64,000 nt of DNA from Bosea sp. F3-2 (GTDB taxonomy: Bacteria > Pseudomonadota > Alphaproteobacteria > Rhizobiales > Beijerinckiaceae). A program made the position numbers and the translations under genes. The notes beneath the pieces are model-generated. The model was given only the letters and a program-made list of their open reading frames with translations, was not told the origin of the DNA and did not search any database. The stretch lies in assembly GCF_008253865.1 (NCBI RefSeq), contig NZ_CP042331.1:4429501-4493500 (forward strand). Direction: 5' to 3'. Each line of letters begins with the position of its first letter. Position 1 is the stretch's first letter. This document shows, in pieces, positions 53,623 to 62,224 of this stretch.

Positions 53623-54507
53623 TCAGCCGGCCTTGCGGACGGCGCGGATCCGGCGGAGCTCGCCGGCGAAGAAGTCCTCGACGACCGGCACGACCTTCTG
53701 CCCGTCATGCGGGGTGTTCGGCACCAGATCGAAGCGCGCCGCGATGCCGTTCTCCGCGAAGGAGTCGCGCAGCTTCGCCAGGCGCTCGGGCCGCGTGGCG
53801 CCGGCATGGTTGGCGTCCGGCATCCAGTTGCGGCCGCCCGGCTTGTGGGTGATCTCCCAGGTCTCGAGATCGGCGGCGCCGACGACCATCTGCACAGCGA
53901 CCTTCCGCATCGCGGGGATGTCGAGCTCCTGGCCGAAGAGCTCGGCGAAGTTGCGCGTGCCGACCCACCAGTCGCGGGTCGGATCGAGCAGGGTCACCGA
54001 ACCCGGCGCGCCGATCGAGACGCCCCAGAGCTTGTTGGGCTGGAGCAGCAGGAAACGGTGGGCGAAGTGGCCGCCGCCGGAATAGCCGAACAGGCCGAAG
54101 CGCTCGAAGGCGATGCCGTAGCGCTCGGAAACCTCCGCGACGATGGCGAGCAGCACCTGGTCGTAACGGAGATTGCCCTCGCGCATGTATTTGAAGCCGT
54201 CGCGGTAGCCGTCGCCCATTACGCCGATCGGGAAGAGCGGCGCCAGGATGATGCAGTTGTTCCAGCGGGCGAAGGCCGAGAAGGCGTCGCGATAGCCGGT
54301 GAAGCCGCGGCCGGTGCCGTGCATCGCGACGATCAGTTCCGGCTTCTCGCCGTTCTCGCCGAGGTTCGGCGGCACATAGAGGCAATAGGGGAAGCGCGGA
54401 TCGTGCTTCGAGGCGTAGATCGAGGTCGGGCCGTATTCGTAGAGCGCCTTGGCACGCGCTGCCGCTTCGATTTCCGGCTTGCCGGTCTGTTCTGCCACGG
54501 CACTCAC
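53623..54507 (-). CDS. alpha/beta hydrolase (esterase/peptidase-like)
   Basis: Serine hydrolase of 294 residues, with no signal peptide. ELIVAMHGTGRGFTGYRD holds the oxyanion-hole HGTG, FGLFGYSGGGHFAHRF the nucleophile elbow G-x-S-x-G, and LVPNTPHDGQK a probable catalytic histidine. It precedes the binding-protein gene by 29 bases in the same direction, so it is likely the first gene of the peptide-import operon and may hydrolyse the imported ester or amide (inference). Confidence 0.8.
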   Translation of the reverse strand: MSAVAEQTGKPEIEAAARAKALYEYGPTSIYASKHDPRFPYCLYVPPNLGENGEKPELIVAMHGTGRGFTGYRDAFSAFARWNNCIILAPLFPIGVMGDGYRDGFKYMREGNLRYDQVLLAIVAEVSERYGIAFERFGLFGYSGGGHFAHRFLLLQPNKLWGVSIGAPGSVTLLDPTRDWWVGTRNFAELFGQELDIPAMRKVAVQMVVGAADLETWEITHKPGGRNWMPDANHAGATRPERLAKLRDSFAENGIAARFDLVPNTPHDGQKVVPVVEDFFAGELRRIRAVRKAG

Positions 54508-54530
54508 GGCCTCTCTCCTCTGGCGAAATT

Positions 54531-54542
54531 ATTGGCGCCAAT
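54531..54542. promoter_or_regulatory. candidate GntR operator between the hydrolase and GntR genes
   Basis: ATTGGCGCCAAT is a perfect 12-bp palindrome in the 107-base divergent gap, 24 bases upstream of the hydrolase start. A weaker GGTTG / CAACC pair lies nearby at 54560-54580. Confidence 0.5.
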
Positions 54543-54614
54543 TGTGTCGCATGTTATGGTTGGCTTCGCAACCAACTTCTGTCGCGCCGCGCGAATCCTG
54601 CTAGAGAGCCCTTC

Positions 54615-55280
54615 ATGACGTCTGAGCGGAAACGCAGAAATACCGGCACGCGGCGGGCCATTCTCGCCAACGAGATCGCGCAGGCGATCCGGCTGCGTAT
54701 GTTCAGGCCCGGCGAGTGGCTGCGCCAGATCGACCTCGAGGAGCGCTTCCAGGCGACGCGTTTCGACGTGCGCAGCGCCCTCGATGAGCTCGCCGTGCGC
54801 AAGACGATCGAGCATGTGCCGAACCGGGGCTATCGCGTCGCCGAGATCGACATGAAGACCTACAAGGAGATCCAGGCGACGCGGATCATCCTCGAGACGG
54901 CGGCGGCGGAAGGCATCGCCGCCCATATCGATGCGGCGGCGATCACCCGCCTGACCGAGGTCGCAGAGCGGTTCTCTGCCGTGGTCCTGACCGGCAGCCG
55001 CCCCGAGCAGAGCGAAATCAACCGCGCCTTTCATCAGCTGCTCTATTCCTTCTGCGGCAATGCCGTGCTGGAGGAGATGATCTGGGGGCTGCGCGACCGC
55101 GAGCGCGGCACGCAGATGACGGTCTGGAGCTCGCATGAGGCTCTGCTGCGCAGCGATCGTGAGCACTATGCGATGATCGAGGCCCTGAAGGCGGGCGATG
55201 CTCCGCGTCTCGCCAAGGTGATCGCAGAGCATATCGCGACGGGCGGCACGCGCGGGCCGGCCGCAATCGGGTTAGCCTGA
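54615..55280 (+). CDS. GntR-family regulator, FCD type
   Basis: Regulator of 221 residues. The winged helix is at about 10-75 (IAQAIRLRMFRPGEWLRQID and RFDVRSALDELAVR) and the all-helical FCD ligand domain at about 85-215, with metal-site residues in INRAFHQLLYSF, DREHYAMIEAL and AEHIATGG. It is divergent from the hydrolase-dpp operon and convergent with the second binding-protein gene, so it is the likely local regulator of peptide import. Confidence 0.88.
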   Translation: MTSERKRRNTGTRRAILANEIAQAIRLRMFRPGEWLRQIDLEERFQATRFDVRSALDELAVRKTIEHVPNRGYRVAEIDMKTYKEIQATRIILETAAAEGIAAHIDAAAITRLTEVAERFSAVVLTGSRPEQSEINRAFHQLLYSFCGNAVLEEMIWGLRDRERGTQMTVWSSHEALLRSDREHYAMIEALKAGDAPRLAKVIAEHIATGGTRGPAAIGLA

Positions 55281-55298
55281 TCCGCGACTATCCAGAGG

Positions 55299-56840
55299 TC
55301 ACTTGGCGACGCCGACCTCCCAGAGACGCGGCTTCGAGGCAACCCAGGGCGCGAAGCCCTGCAGACGCTTGGAAACCACGGCCGTATCGACCTGATTATA
55401 GAGGAAGACCAGCGGCGCGTCGGCCAGCATCATCACATGCAGCTGGTCGAAGATCTTCCTCCGTTCGGCTTCGTCATTGACCAGCGTCGCCTTCTCGATG
55501 AGGGCGTTGGCCTCCGCATTGTCCCAGACCTTCGAGGGCAGCTTGTCCTTCGGGCCGGAGAACTGGTTGTAGCTCTGGGCGGGGTCGATGCGGGCGGAAT
55601 AGCTGAAGGACATCATCTGGTAGTTGCCCTTCGAGAACCGGTCGAGCTGCGTCGCCCATTCCAGGATCTCGATCTCGGCCTTGATGCCGGCGGCCTGCAG
55701 CATCGCCTGCGCCATGATCGCCACGGGATAGCTCGGCACGGTCGAGCGCTTGTTGGCGATCAGCTTGATCGTCTCGCCCTTGTAACCGGCCTCCGCGAGC
55801 AGCTTCTTCGTGCGAGCGGGATCGTGGGTGTAGCGCTTCTTCTGGACCTCGTCGTAGAAGGGCGAGGTGATGTAGACCGCCGAATTGTTGGTCTTGCCCA
55901 GGCCGTTCGAGACGGCGCCGACGATCTCGTCGAGATCGAGCGCGGAGGCGATGGCCTGGCGCATCTTTACATTCGACAGCAGCGGGTCGCGGGTCTGGAG
56001 CAGGATGGCGTGCTTGGTCGCGCTCGGTGCGGTCAGCACCTGCAGGCCGCTCTTCTTCATCTCCGGCACGTCCTCGTCCGGCACGTCGGCGACGTCAAGC
56101 GCGCCCGACATCAGGCCGGCCTTGACGGTCGCGCCATCGGCGATCGAGAGGAACTTGACCTCGGCGACCTGCGGGCGCTTGGAGCCGACATAGCCGTCAC
56201 GCTTGTCGCCGGCGGGTGAAACGTAGGCATCGAAGCGCTTGAGCAGGATGAATTCGCCCCGGCGCCAGTCGGCGAGCTGGAACGGGCCGGTGCCGATCGG
56301 CTTGTCCCAGCTGCCGTCGGGCTTGACCGAGTCCTTGTGCAGGATCGCGACCATGGCGCAGTCGGTGCGGGCCATGGTGTCGAGGAAGAGCGCGCTCGGC
56401 TTATCGAGCTTCATGACGACGGTCGAGGCATCTGGAGCGGTGGCTTCGGTGACCTTCAGCCCGAGGCGGCCATCGAATTCCGGCTTGCAGCGCCAGTCGG
56501 TCGTCGCGTCCATGTAGCGGTTCCAGCTCCACAGCACGTCGGCCGAGGTCATCTCGGCGCCGTTATGGAACTTCACGCCCTTGCGCAGATGGAAGGTGTA
56601 GGTCAGCCCATCCGGCGCGATATCGATCTTCTCGGCGAGCAGCGGCGCGACGGCGCCGTTCTCACGGTAGCCGACGAGGCCCTCGACCATGTGCAGCACC
56701 ACGGCATCGGTGTTGTCGTCGCGATTGACGCCCGGATTGGTGCTGCGGATGTCGGCATTGAGCGCGACGTTGATGGTCTGCGCCTGCGCCGTGCTGCCGA
56801 TGAGCGCGAGCGCAAGGGCAGAAGCCGATACGCGGATCAT
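55299..56840 (-). CDS. peptide ABC transporter substrate-binding protein (family 5), copy 2
   Basis: Of 513 residues, with a signal peptide (VSASALALALIGSTAQAQ) and then ALNADIRSTNPGVNRDDNTDA and LRKGVKFHNGAEMTSADVLW, nearly the same as copy 1. ATG 56840 follows AAGGGGAA. No permease gene follows it, so it must use DppBC from the neighbouring operon or one elsewhere. It lies 92 bases downstream of copy 3 and reads in the same direction. Confidence 0.92.
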   Translation of the reverse strand: MIRVSASALALALIGSTAQAQTINVALNADIRSTNPGVNRDDNTDAVVLHMVEGLVGYRENGAVAPLLAEKIDIAPDGLTYTFHLRKGVKFHNGAEMTSADVLWSWNRYMDATTDWRCKPEFDGRLGLKVTEATAPDASTVVMKLDKPSALFLDTMARTDCAMVAILHKDSVKPDGSWDKPIGTGPFQLADWRRGEFILLKRFDAYVSPAGDKRDGYVGSKRPQVAEVKFLSIADGATVKAGLMSGALDVADVPDEDVPEMKKSGLQVLTAPSATKHAILLQTRDPLLSNVKMRQAIASALDLDEIVGAVSNGLGKTNNSAVYITSPFYDEVQKKRYTHDPARTKKLLAEAGYKGETIKLIANKRSTVPSYPVAIMAQAMLQAAGIKAEIEILEWATQLDRFSKGNYQMMSFSYSARIDPAQSYNQFSGPKDKLPSKVWDNAEANALIEKATLVNDEAERRKIFDQLHVMMLADAPLVFLYNQVDTAVVSKRLQGFAPWVASKPRLWEVGVAK

Positions 56841-56932
56841 TCCGTTCCCCTTCCTGTTCAGCCGTTCGGGCATGCCCTGGCCGGACATGCCGTGATAGTG
56901 CGGGAGAGCCCGAAGGCGAGGTGGCGAGGCCG

Positions 56933-58486
56933 CTATTCGACCGTGACTTCCCAGGCCCGCGGCAGCGAGCTGACGGTCGAGACATAGCCCTTGGTCTTGG
57001 CGCTCATCGCGCCGCCGACGATGCCGTTATAGAGCATCACCATCGGCACCTCGGTGAGGAAGCGCTTGTGCAGCCCGTCGAAGATCTTCTGGCGTTCGGC
57101 GCGGTCGGTCACCACCATCGCCTTGTCGAGCTCGGCCTGCACCTCGGGATTGTCCCAGAGCTTGCGCGGCTGCTTGTCCTTCGGGCCGGTCATCGACTCG
57201 TAGCTCAGCGCCGGGTCCATGCGGCCCGAATAGGGGAAGGCCTGGATCTGGTAGTTGCCCTTGCTGTAGCGGTCGAGCTGCGTTGCCCATTCCAGCACCT
57301 CGATCTCGACGTTGACGCCGACCGCCTGCAGCATCTGCTGGGCGACGACGGCGGCGTCGAAGCTCTCGGGATAGCGCTTGTTGGCGAGCATCACGATCTT
57401 CTCGCCCTTGTAGCCGGCTTCCGCGATCAGCTTCTTTGCCGCGGCCGGATCGTATTTCCAGCCTTCCTTCTGCACCGGGCCGTAATAGGCGGAGAGCGCC
57501 GGGACGATCGAGTTGTTGGGCGTGCCGATGCCGTCGCTGACGGCGGCGACCAGCTCCTTGGAGTCGATCGCGGCGGCGATCGCCTGGCGCAGCTTGACGT
57601 TCTGCAGCAGCGGGTCGCGCGTCTGGATGATCAGGCCGACCAGGCCCATGCTGGTGACGACGGAGGTCTTGACCTTGTCGTTCTTCTTGAGCTCGGCGAT
57701 GTCGGTGTTGGCGATGTCGGGGACGATGTCGATGTCGCCGCGCAGCAGCGCCGCCTTGGCGGTCGCGTTGTCCGGGATGATGAGGAAACGCACCTCGTCG
57801 ACCAGCGGCTTCTTGGCGCCGGTCAGCCCGTCGATCTTGCCCGGCAGCGAGGCGTAGTCCGCGAAGCGTTCCAGCTTGATGTATTCGCCGCGCTTCCATT
57901 CGCCGAGCTTGAACGGGCCGGTGCCGATCGGCTTGTCGAAGCTGCCATCGGCCTTGACCGAGTCCTTGTGGAGGATGCCGGTCATGGCGCAATCGGTGCG
58001 GGCGAGCGCGGAGAGGAAGAGCGCGCTCGGTTTCTCCAGCGCGAACACCACGGTCTTGTCGTCCGGCGCCGAGACCTTTTCAACCTTGACCTGGCCGCGC
58101 CCGTCGAACTCCGAGAGGCAGCGCCAGTCGGTCTTCGGATCCATGTAGCGGTTCCAGCTCCACAGCACATCAGCCGCGGTCAGCGAAGCGCCGTTGTGGA
58201 ACTTGACGCCCTGGCGCAGCGTGAAGCTGTAGCTCTTGCCGTCCGGTGAGATCTCGACCTTCTCGGCCAGCAAAGGCTTGGGCAGCGCATCCTCGCCATA
58301 GGCGACGAGGCCCTCGACCATCTGGACGACGACGCCGTCGGTATTGGCGTCGCGGTTCACGCCCGGATTGATCGAGCGGATGTCGGCGCGCAGCTGGATC
58401 TTGAGCGCGCTCGCCTCGGCAATCTGGATCAGGCCGCCGCACATCAGCGCGGCGGCAAGAGCGGCGGTGGTGGTTCGGCGCATCAT
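56933..58486 (-). CDS. peptide ABC transporter substrate-binding protein (family 5), copy 3
   Basis: Third paralogue, 517 residues, starting MMRRTTTAALAAALMCGGLI with a signal peptide ending near EAS, then LRADIRSINPGVNRDANTDG and LRQGVKFHNGASLTAADVLW. A start at 58486 is preceded by AGGGGAAC; 58483 is an equivalent Met. It lies downstream of the C45 acyltransferase gene in the same direction. Divergence in the ligand-facing middle region suggests a different peptide range. Confidence 0.92.
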   Translation of the reverse strand: MMRRTTTAALAAALMCGGLIQIAEASALKIQLRADIRSINPGVNRDANTDGVVVQMVEGLVAYGEDALPKPLLAEKVEISPDGKSYSFTLRQGVKFHNGASLTAADVLWSWNRYMDPKTDWRCLSEFDGRGQVKVEKVSAPDDKTVVFALEKPSALFLSALARTDCAMTGILHKDSVKADGSFDKPIGTGPFKLGEWKRGEYIKLERFADYASLPGKIDGLTGAKKPLVDEVRFLIIPDNATAKAALLRGDIDIVPDIANTDIAELKKNDKVKTSVVTSMGLVGLIIQTRDPLLQNVKLRQAIAAAIDSKELVAAVSDGIGTPNNSIVPALSAYYGPVQKEGWKYDPAAAKKLIAEAGYKGEKIVMLANKRYPESFDAAVVAQQMLQAVGVNVEIEVLEWATQLDRYSKGNYQIQAFPYSGRMDPALSYESMTGPKDKQPRKLWDNPEVQAELDKAMVVTDRAERQKIFDGLHKRFLTEVPMVMLYNGIVGGAMSAKTKGYVSTVSSLPRAWEVTVE

Positions 58487-58569
58487 GTTCCCCTGTTGTT
58501 TTTTCGGTTGTGACGCGGGGCCGGAGCCTGCGCGCTTCTCCCGCGCGCGGGGGCTCCGGCATTGTTGAC

Positions 58570-58614
58570 GCATTTTCTTCACGCGAACCGGTGTCCACTT
58601 CGCTCGAAAATGCT
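58570..58614. repeat. palindromic repeat D, copy 2, intergenic
   Basis: Ends GCATTTTC and GAAAATGC with core CACGCGAACCGG and CCACTTCGCT. Relative to 50166-50210 the stem shows a compensatory change (G-C to A-T), supporting a real structure. It lies between the C45 acyltransferase stop and copy 3 of the binding protein. Confidence 0.8.
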
Positions 58615-58625
58615 CTACGGCCGGG

Positions 58626-59801
58626 CTATTCGGCGGCTTCGGCGAGCAGGATCGGGTCCTCGGTCAGGCTGTAGCGAGTGAAGACGCGGTTCTGCGCCGG
58701 CAGCGGCGCGACCTCCATGATCCCCTTGGCCGGCTGCATGATCACCATCGCGACCGTGGCCGAGAGATTGCCGGCCTCGTTCGGGCGGGCCGGGCGGCAG
58801 ACCGAATAGGGCGAGAGGAAATCGTCGAAGAAGGCCTGCTTGAGATCGTCGACCGTGAGCTTGCGCCCGGCCTCGTCGAGCAGCTTCTTCACCCGCCAGT
58901 CGCGGTAGAAGCTCTCCGGTACGCGCGGGATGCTGGTGTTCTTCACCTTGGTCAGCGCGATCTGGCCGACCCAGTGGTTGGCATGCACGATCATCCCGTC
59001 TTCCGGATAGATCGGGAAGGCCTCGTCCGGGGCGCATTCGAAATCGATGCCGAAGCCCTTCACGGTCGAGAGCATCATGTTGTTGGAGCAGGCCTTGGGC
59101 GTTGCCGCCACCGCCTTGATCGCGAAGGCGAGATGCTCCTGCTCCAGCACCTTGCGGCGGATCAGGGCGAGGGGCACGCCGGCCTGGGTGAAATCGCGCT
59201 CGCATTCGAGGTAGTTGGCGGTGATCGAGATGCCGGCCGCGTTCATGCCGCAGCGGGCGAGGCCGCCGGCCTCGACGAAGGTGAGGAAGTCGGGGCCGTC
59301 GTCGCGGCGCACGCGCAGCACGATCGCGGTCTCCGCGCATTCGGCGCGCCAGTCCCAATTCTGGCCGTGGATCAGCTCACCGGTGGCGCTGCGCTCCGGC
59401 AGGATGATGGCGCCGGTGCAGCCGTCATCGTGCTCGTCCGTTACTTCGACCGGCTTGTTCTTGATCATCCGCGCCTTGGCGATCACCTCGGTGCGGGCGT
59501 TGATCATGATGACGTCTTCGAGCGCGACGCCGGCGCCGTCGGCGATGCCGCGCATCTCCTCGATGTAATGAGCGCCGAAGGCCTCGATCTCGCTGGCGAA
59601 CTCGCCGATCAGCGCGGATTTGGCCTTGGCGTCGTAGCCGAGGTCGCCGAGCTGGCCGCCATAGAGCTCGATCGAGCGCTTCACGCGCTGCGGCACGGCC
59701 GCGCCGTGCTGGCGGCCGCGTTCATAGGGCGAGCCCGAAACGTCGACGAAGGGGCAGGACTGGACCATGGCGCGCAACTTTCCGATATGCTGGCGTGACA
59801 T
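58626..59801 (-). CDS. C45-family acyltransferase/amidohydrolase (penicillin acyltransferase-like)
   Basis: N-terminal nucleophile hydrolase predicted to activate itself by cleavage before Cys in EHDDGCTGAIILP. The 391 residues have SGSPYERGRQHGAAVP near the start and GLARCGMNAAGISITANYLE, both typical of acyl-CoA:6-aminopenicillanate acyltransferase relatives. The start is uncertain: ATG 59801 has no ribosome site, ATG 59768 has GGAAAG 10 bases upstream and may be correct. Amide or N-acyl compounds are likely substrates; it reads into the binding-protein genes. Confidence 0.85.
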   Translation of the reverse strand: MSRQHIGKLRAMVQSCPFVDVSGSPYERGRQHGAAVPQRVKRSIELYGGQLGDLGYDAKAKSALIGEFASEIEAFGAHYIEEMRGIADGAGVALEDVIMINARTEVIAKARMIKNKPVEVTDEHDDGCTGAIILPERSATGELIHGQNWDWRAECAETAIVLRVRRDDGPDFLTFVEAGGLARCGMNAAGISITANYLECERDFTQAGVPLALIRRKVLEQEHLAFAIKAVAATPKACSNNMMLSTVKGFGIDFECAPDEAFPIYPEDGMIVHANHWVGQIALTKVKNTSIPRVPESFYRDWRVKKLLDEAGRKLTVDDLKQAFFDDFLSPYSVCRPARPNEAGNLSATVAMVIMQPAKGIMEVAPLPAQNRVFTRYSLTEDPILLAEAAE

Positions 59802-59806
59802 TGATC

Positions 59807-59825
59807 TGTAATGTATTTCATTGCA
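59807..59825. promoter_or_regulatory. candidate operator for the second GntR regulator
   Basis: TGTAATG, spacer TATTT, CATTGCA: an inverted repeat with 6 of 7 matches in the divergent gap, 26 bases before the GntR start. FCD-type regulators often use such short palindromes. Confidence 0.5.
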
Positions 59826-59850
59826 AACTAAAACAAGCAAGGGCTTTCCG

Positions 59851-60741
59851 ATGACCATGCCGACCCGGCTGCAGCAGGAGATCGCCGGGCGCATCCTGCA
59901 ACTGGTGCGGGACGATGCGCTCGATGCCGGCGCCTGGCTGAACGAGAACGCGACGGCGCGCCGCCTTGGCGTGTCGCGTACGCCGGTGCGCGCGGCGCTC
60001 GACCATCTCGCCGAGCAGGGCATCGTCCGGCGCCATCTCAACAAGGGCATCGAGATCCTGAAGCTGCCCGCTGCGAGCGATAGCGCCCTGCCGCCCGAGG
60101 CGATCGATCTCGCCATGGTCCGGCTGGCGCATGAGCGCGAGAACGGGCTGCTGCCGGACGAGGTCTCGGAGCTCGAGGTGATGCGGCGCTATGAACTCGG
60201 CCGGCCGGAGGCGCAGAAGCTGCTCGCCCGCCTCGCCGATCTCGACATGGTCGAGCGCAAGCCGGGTTATGGCTGGCGCTTCCTGCACGAGCCGCGCGAT
60301 AAGCGCCTTCGCGACGAGAGCTATCGTTTCCGGATGGTCATCGAGCCGATGTGCATGCTCGAACCGGGCTTTCATCTCGAACCCGGCTGGATCGCGGAAA
60401 TGCGGGCGCGCCATATCGAGGCCCTGCAACGGCCCTGGCGCGAATCCTCCAGCATCGCCTTCTACGAAATGAATGCCGATTTCCACGAAGGCTTGGCCGC
60501 GGCCACAGGTAACCGCTACTTCCATTCGGCCGTGCGGCGCCAGAACCAGCTCAGGCGCCTCTCGAACTATGACTGGGGTCTCGGCTTCGAGCGTGTGCAG
60601 GTGAACTGCACGGAACATCTGGCCATGCTCGACCATCTGGAGGCGGGCGAGAACGAGGTCGCCTCGGCGCTGATGCGCAGCCACCTGCTGCGGGCGAGCA
60701 AGCTCAAGCTCGGCACGAGACAGGTTGAAACGACCGAGTGA
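59851..60741 (+). CDS. GntR-family regulator with two winged helices and an FCD domain
   Basis: The 296 residues hold a first winged helix (8-70: NENATARRLGVSRTPVRAAL) and a second (about 84-146: DEVSELEVMRRYELGRPEAQ, ending KPGYGWRFL). An FCD-like ligand domain follows (about 150-290: EMNADFHEGLAAATGNRYFH). ATG 59851 follows AAGGG; a TTG at 59821 has no site. It is divergent from the C45 acyltransferase gene and followed by the M29 aminopeptidase gene, so it probably controls this peptide-amide block. Confidence 0.85.
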   Translation: MTMPTRLQQEIAGRILQLVRDDALDAGAWLNENATARRLGVSRTPVRAALDHLAEQGIVRRHLNKGIEILKLPAASDSALPPEAIDLAMVRLAHERENGLLPDEVSELEVMRRYELGRPEAQKLLARLADLDMVERKPGYGWRFLHEPRDKRLRDESYRFRMVIEPMCMLEPGFHLEPGWIAEMRARHIEALQRPWRESSSIAFYEMNADFHEGLAAATGNRYFHSAVRRQNQLRRLSNYDWGLGFERVQVNCTEHLAMLDHLEAGENEVASALMRSHLLRASKLKLGTRQVETTE

Positions 60742-60849
60742 CCGCGCGCCGCCCGGTCACCGGATGGCTGCCCTGCCACCGGGACGGTTGACCCGGCGGC
60801 GATTTGGACGAGCAATGGCGGCAATCCCGAATCCAACAGGTCGAGTGCC

Positions 60850-62100
60850 ATGACTGTTCATCAGCGTCCCCAAGCCATTGATGCCGCCAAGCTCGACAAG
60901 CTGGCCGAGGTCGCCATCCGTGTGGGCCTCAATCTGCAGCCGGGGCAGGACCTGTTCCTGACCGCGCCGGTCGCCGCGCTGCCGCTGGTCCGGCGCATTG
61001 CCGAGCACGCCTACAGGGCCGGCGCCGGCATCGTGACGCCGATGCTCGCCGACGAGGAAATTACCCTCGCGCGTTATCGCTACGCGCCGGATGCGAGCTT
61101 CGACAAGGCGCCGGGCTGGCTCTACGAAGGCGTCGCCAAAGCCTTCTCCGCCAACACCGCGCGACTTGCCGTGGTCGGCGACAATCCGATGCTGCTGGCG
61201 AACGAAGATCCGGCCAAGGTCGGCCGCGCCAGCAAGGCGAATTCCGTCGCCTATCAGCCGGCGCTGGAGAAGATCGCGGGCTTCGACATCAACTGGAACA
61301 TCCTGGCCTATCCGAGCACGGCCTGGGCCAAGCAGGTCTTCCCGGACGATGCCGAAGAGGTGGCGGTTGGGAAGCTGGCCGAGGCGATCTTCGCCGCCTC
61401 CCGCATCAACGAGACCGATCCGGTCGCCGCATGGGCGGCGCATAACGCGGCGCTGCGCACACGCCGCGACTGGCTGAACGGCCAGCGCTTCACCTCGCTG
61501 CACTTCACCGGGCCGGGCACGGAGCTGACCGTCGGGCTTGCCGACGGCCATGACTGGCAGGGCGGCGCCTCGCCGGCCAAGAACGGCATTGTCTGCAATC
61601 CGAACATCCCGACCGAAGAGGTCTTCACCACGCCGCATGCGCGCCGGGTCGAAGGGCATGTCTCCAGCACCAAGCCGCTCTCCTATCAGGGCTCGCTGAT
61701 CGACGGCATCCAGGTGCGCTTCGAGGGCGGCCGGATCGTCGAGGCCAAGGCTGCCCGCGGCGAGGCGGTGCTCAACAAGGTGCTCGACACCGACGAGGGC
61801 GCGCGCCGGCTCGGCGAAGTGGCGCTGGTGCCGCATTCCTCACCGATCTCGAAGAGCGGCATCCTGTTCTACAACACGCTCTTCGACGAGAACGCCTCCT
61901 GCCACATCGCGCTCGGCCAGTGCTATTCGAAGTGCTTTGTCGACGGCGCCAATCTGACGCCCGAGCAGATCGCTGCCCAAGGCGGCAACAAGAGCCTGAT
62001 CCATATCGACTGGATGATTGGCTCCGGCGAGGTCGATATCGACGGCGTCCACGCCGACGGACGTCGCGTGCCGGTATTCCGCAAGGGCGAGTGGGCCTGA
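60850..62100 (+). CDS. M29-family aminopeptidase
   Basis: Cytosolic metallo-aminopeptidase (AmpS/AmpT/PepS type) that trims peptides from the N-terminus. Of the 416 residues, the metal-site motifs are NPNIPTEEVFTTPH with paired glutamates, LGEVALVPHSSPIS with histidine, and LFYNTLFDENASCHIALGQ, followed by the C-terminal IHIDWMIGSGEVDIDG. Length is normal. It lies 108 bases after the double-helix GntR gene. Confidence 0.93.
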   Translation: MTVHQRPQAIDAAKLDKLAEVAIRVGLNLQPGQDLFLTAPVAALPLVRRIAEHAYRAGAGIVTPMLADEEITLARYRYAPDASFDKAPGWLYEGVAKAFSANTARLAVVGDNPMLLANEDPAKVGRASKANSVAYQPALEKIAGFDINWNILAYPSTAWAKQVFPDDAEEVAVGKLAEAIFAASRINETDPVAAWAAHNAALRTRRDWLNGQRFTSLHFTGPGTELTVGLADGHDWQGGASPAKNGIVCNPNIPTEEVFTTPHARRVEGHVSSTKPLSYQGSLIDGIQVRFEGGRIVEAKAARGEAVLNKVLDTDEGARRLGEVALVPHSSPISKSGILFYNTLFDENASCHIALGQCYSKCFVDGANLTPEQIAAQGGNKSLIHIDWMIGSGEVDIDGVHADGRRVPVFRKGEWA

Positions 62101-62112
62101 GCGACCAAGCCC

Positions 62113-62208
62113 GTCATGCTCGGGCTCGACCGGAGCATCTCAGGACCAGAGGGCGCCTTTTTCTGCGTGGGATTCTCGGGTCGACGCGCTGCGTCGCCCG
62201 AGAATGAC
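62113..62208. repeat. composite palindromic repeat (family A, reversed module order) between convergent genes
   Basis: GTCATGCTCGGG ... GGAGCATCTC, then TTTTTCTGCG and GATTCTCGGGTCGACGCG ... CCCGAGAATGAC. It has the same two modules as 48377-48480 in reverse order. A probable bidirectional terminator. Confidence 0.75.
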
Positions 62209-62224
62209 GCGAAATCCTCGCCAG

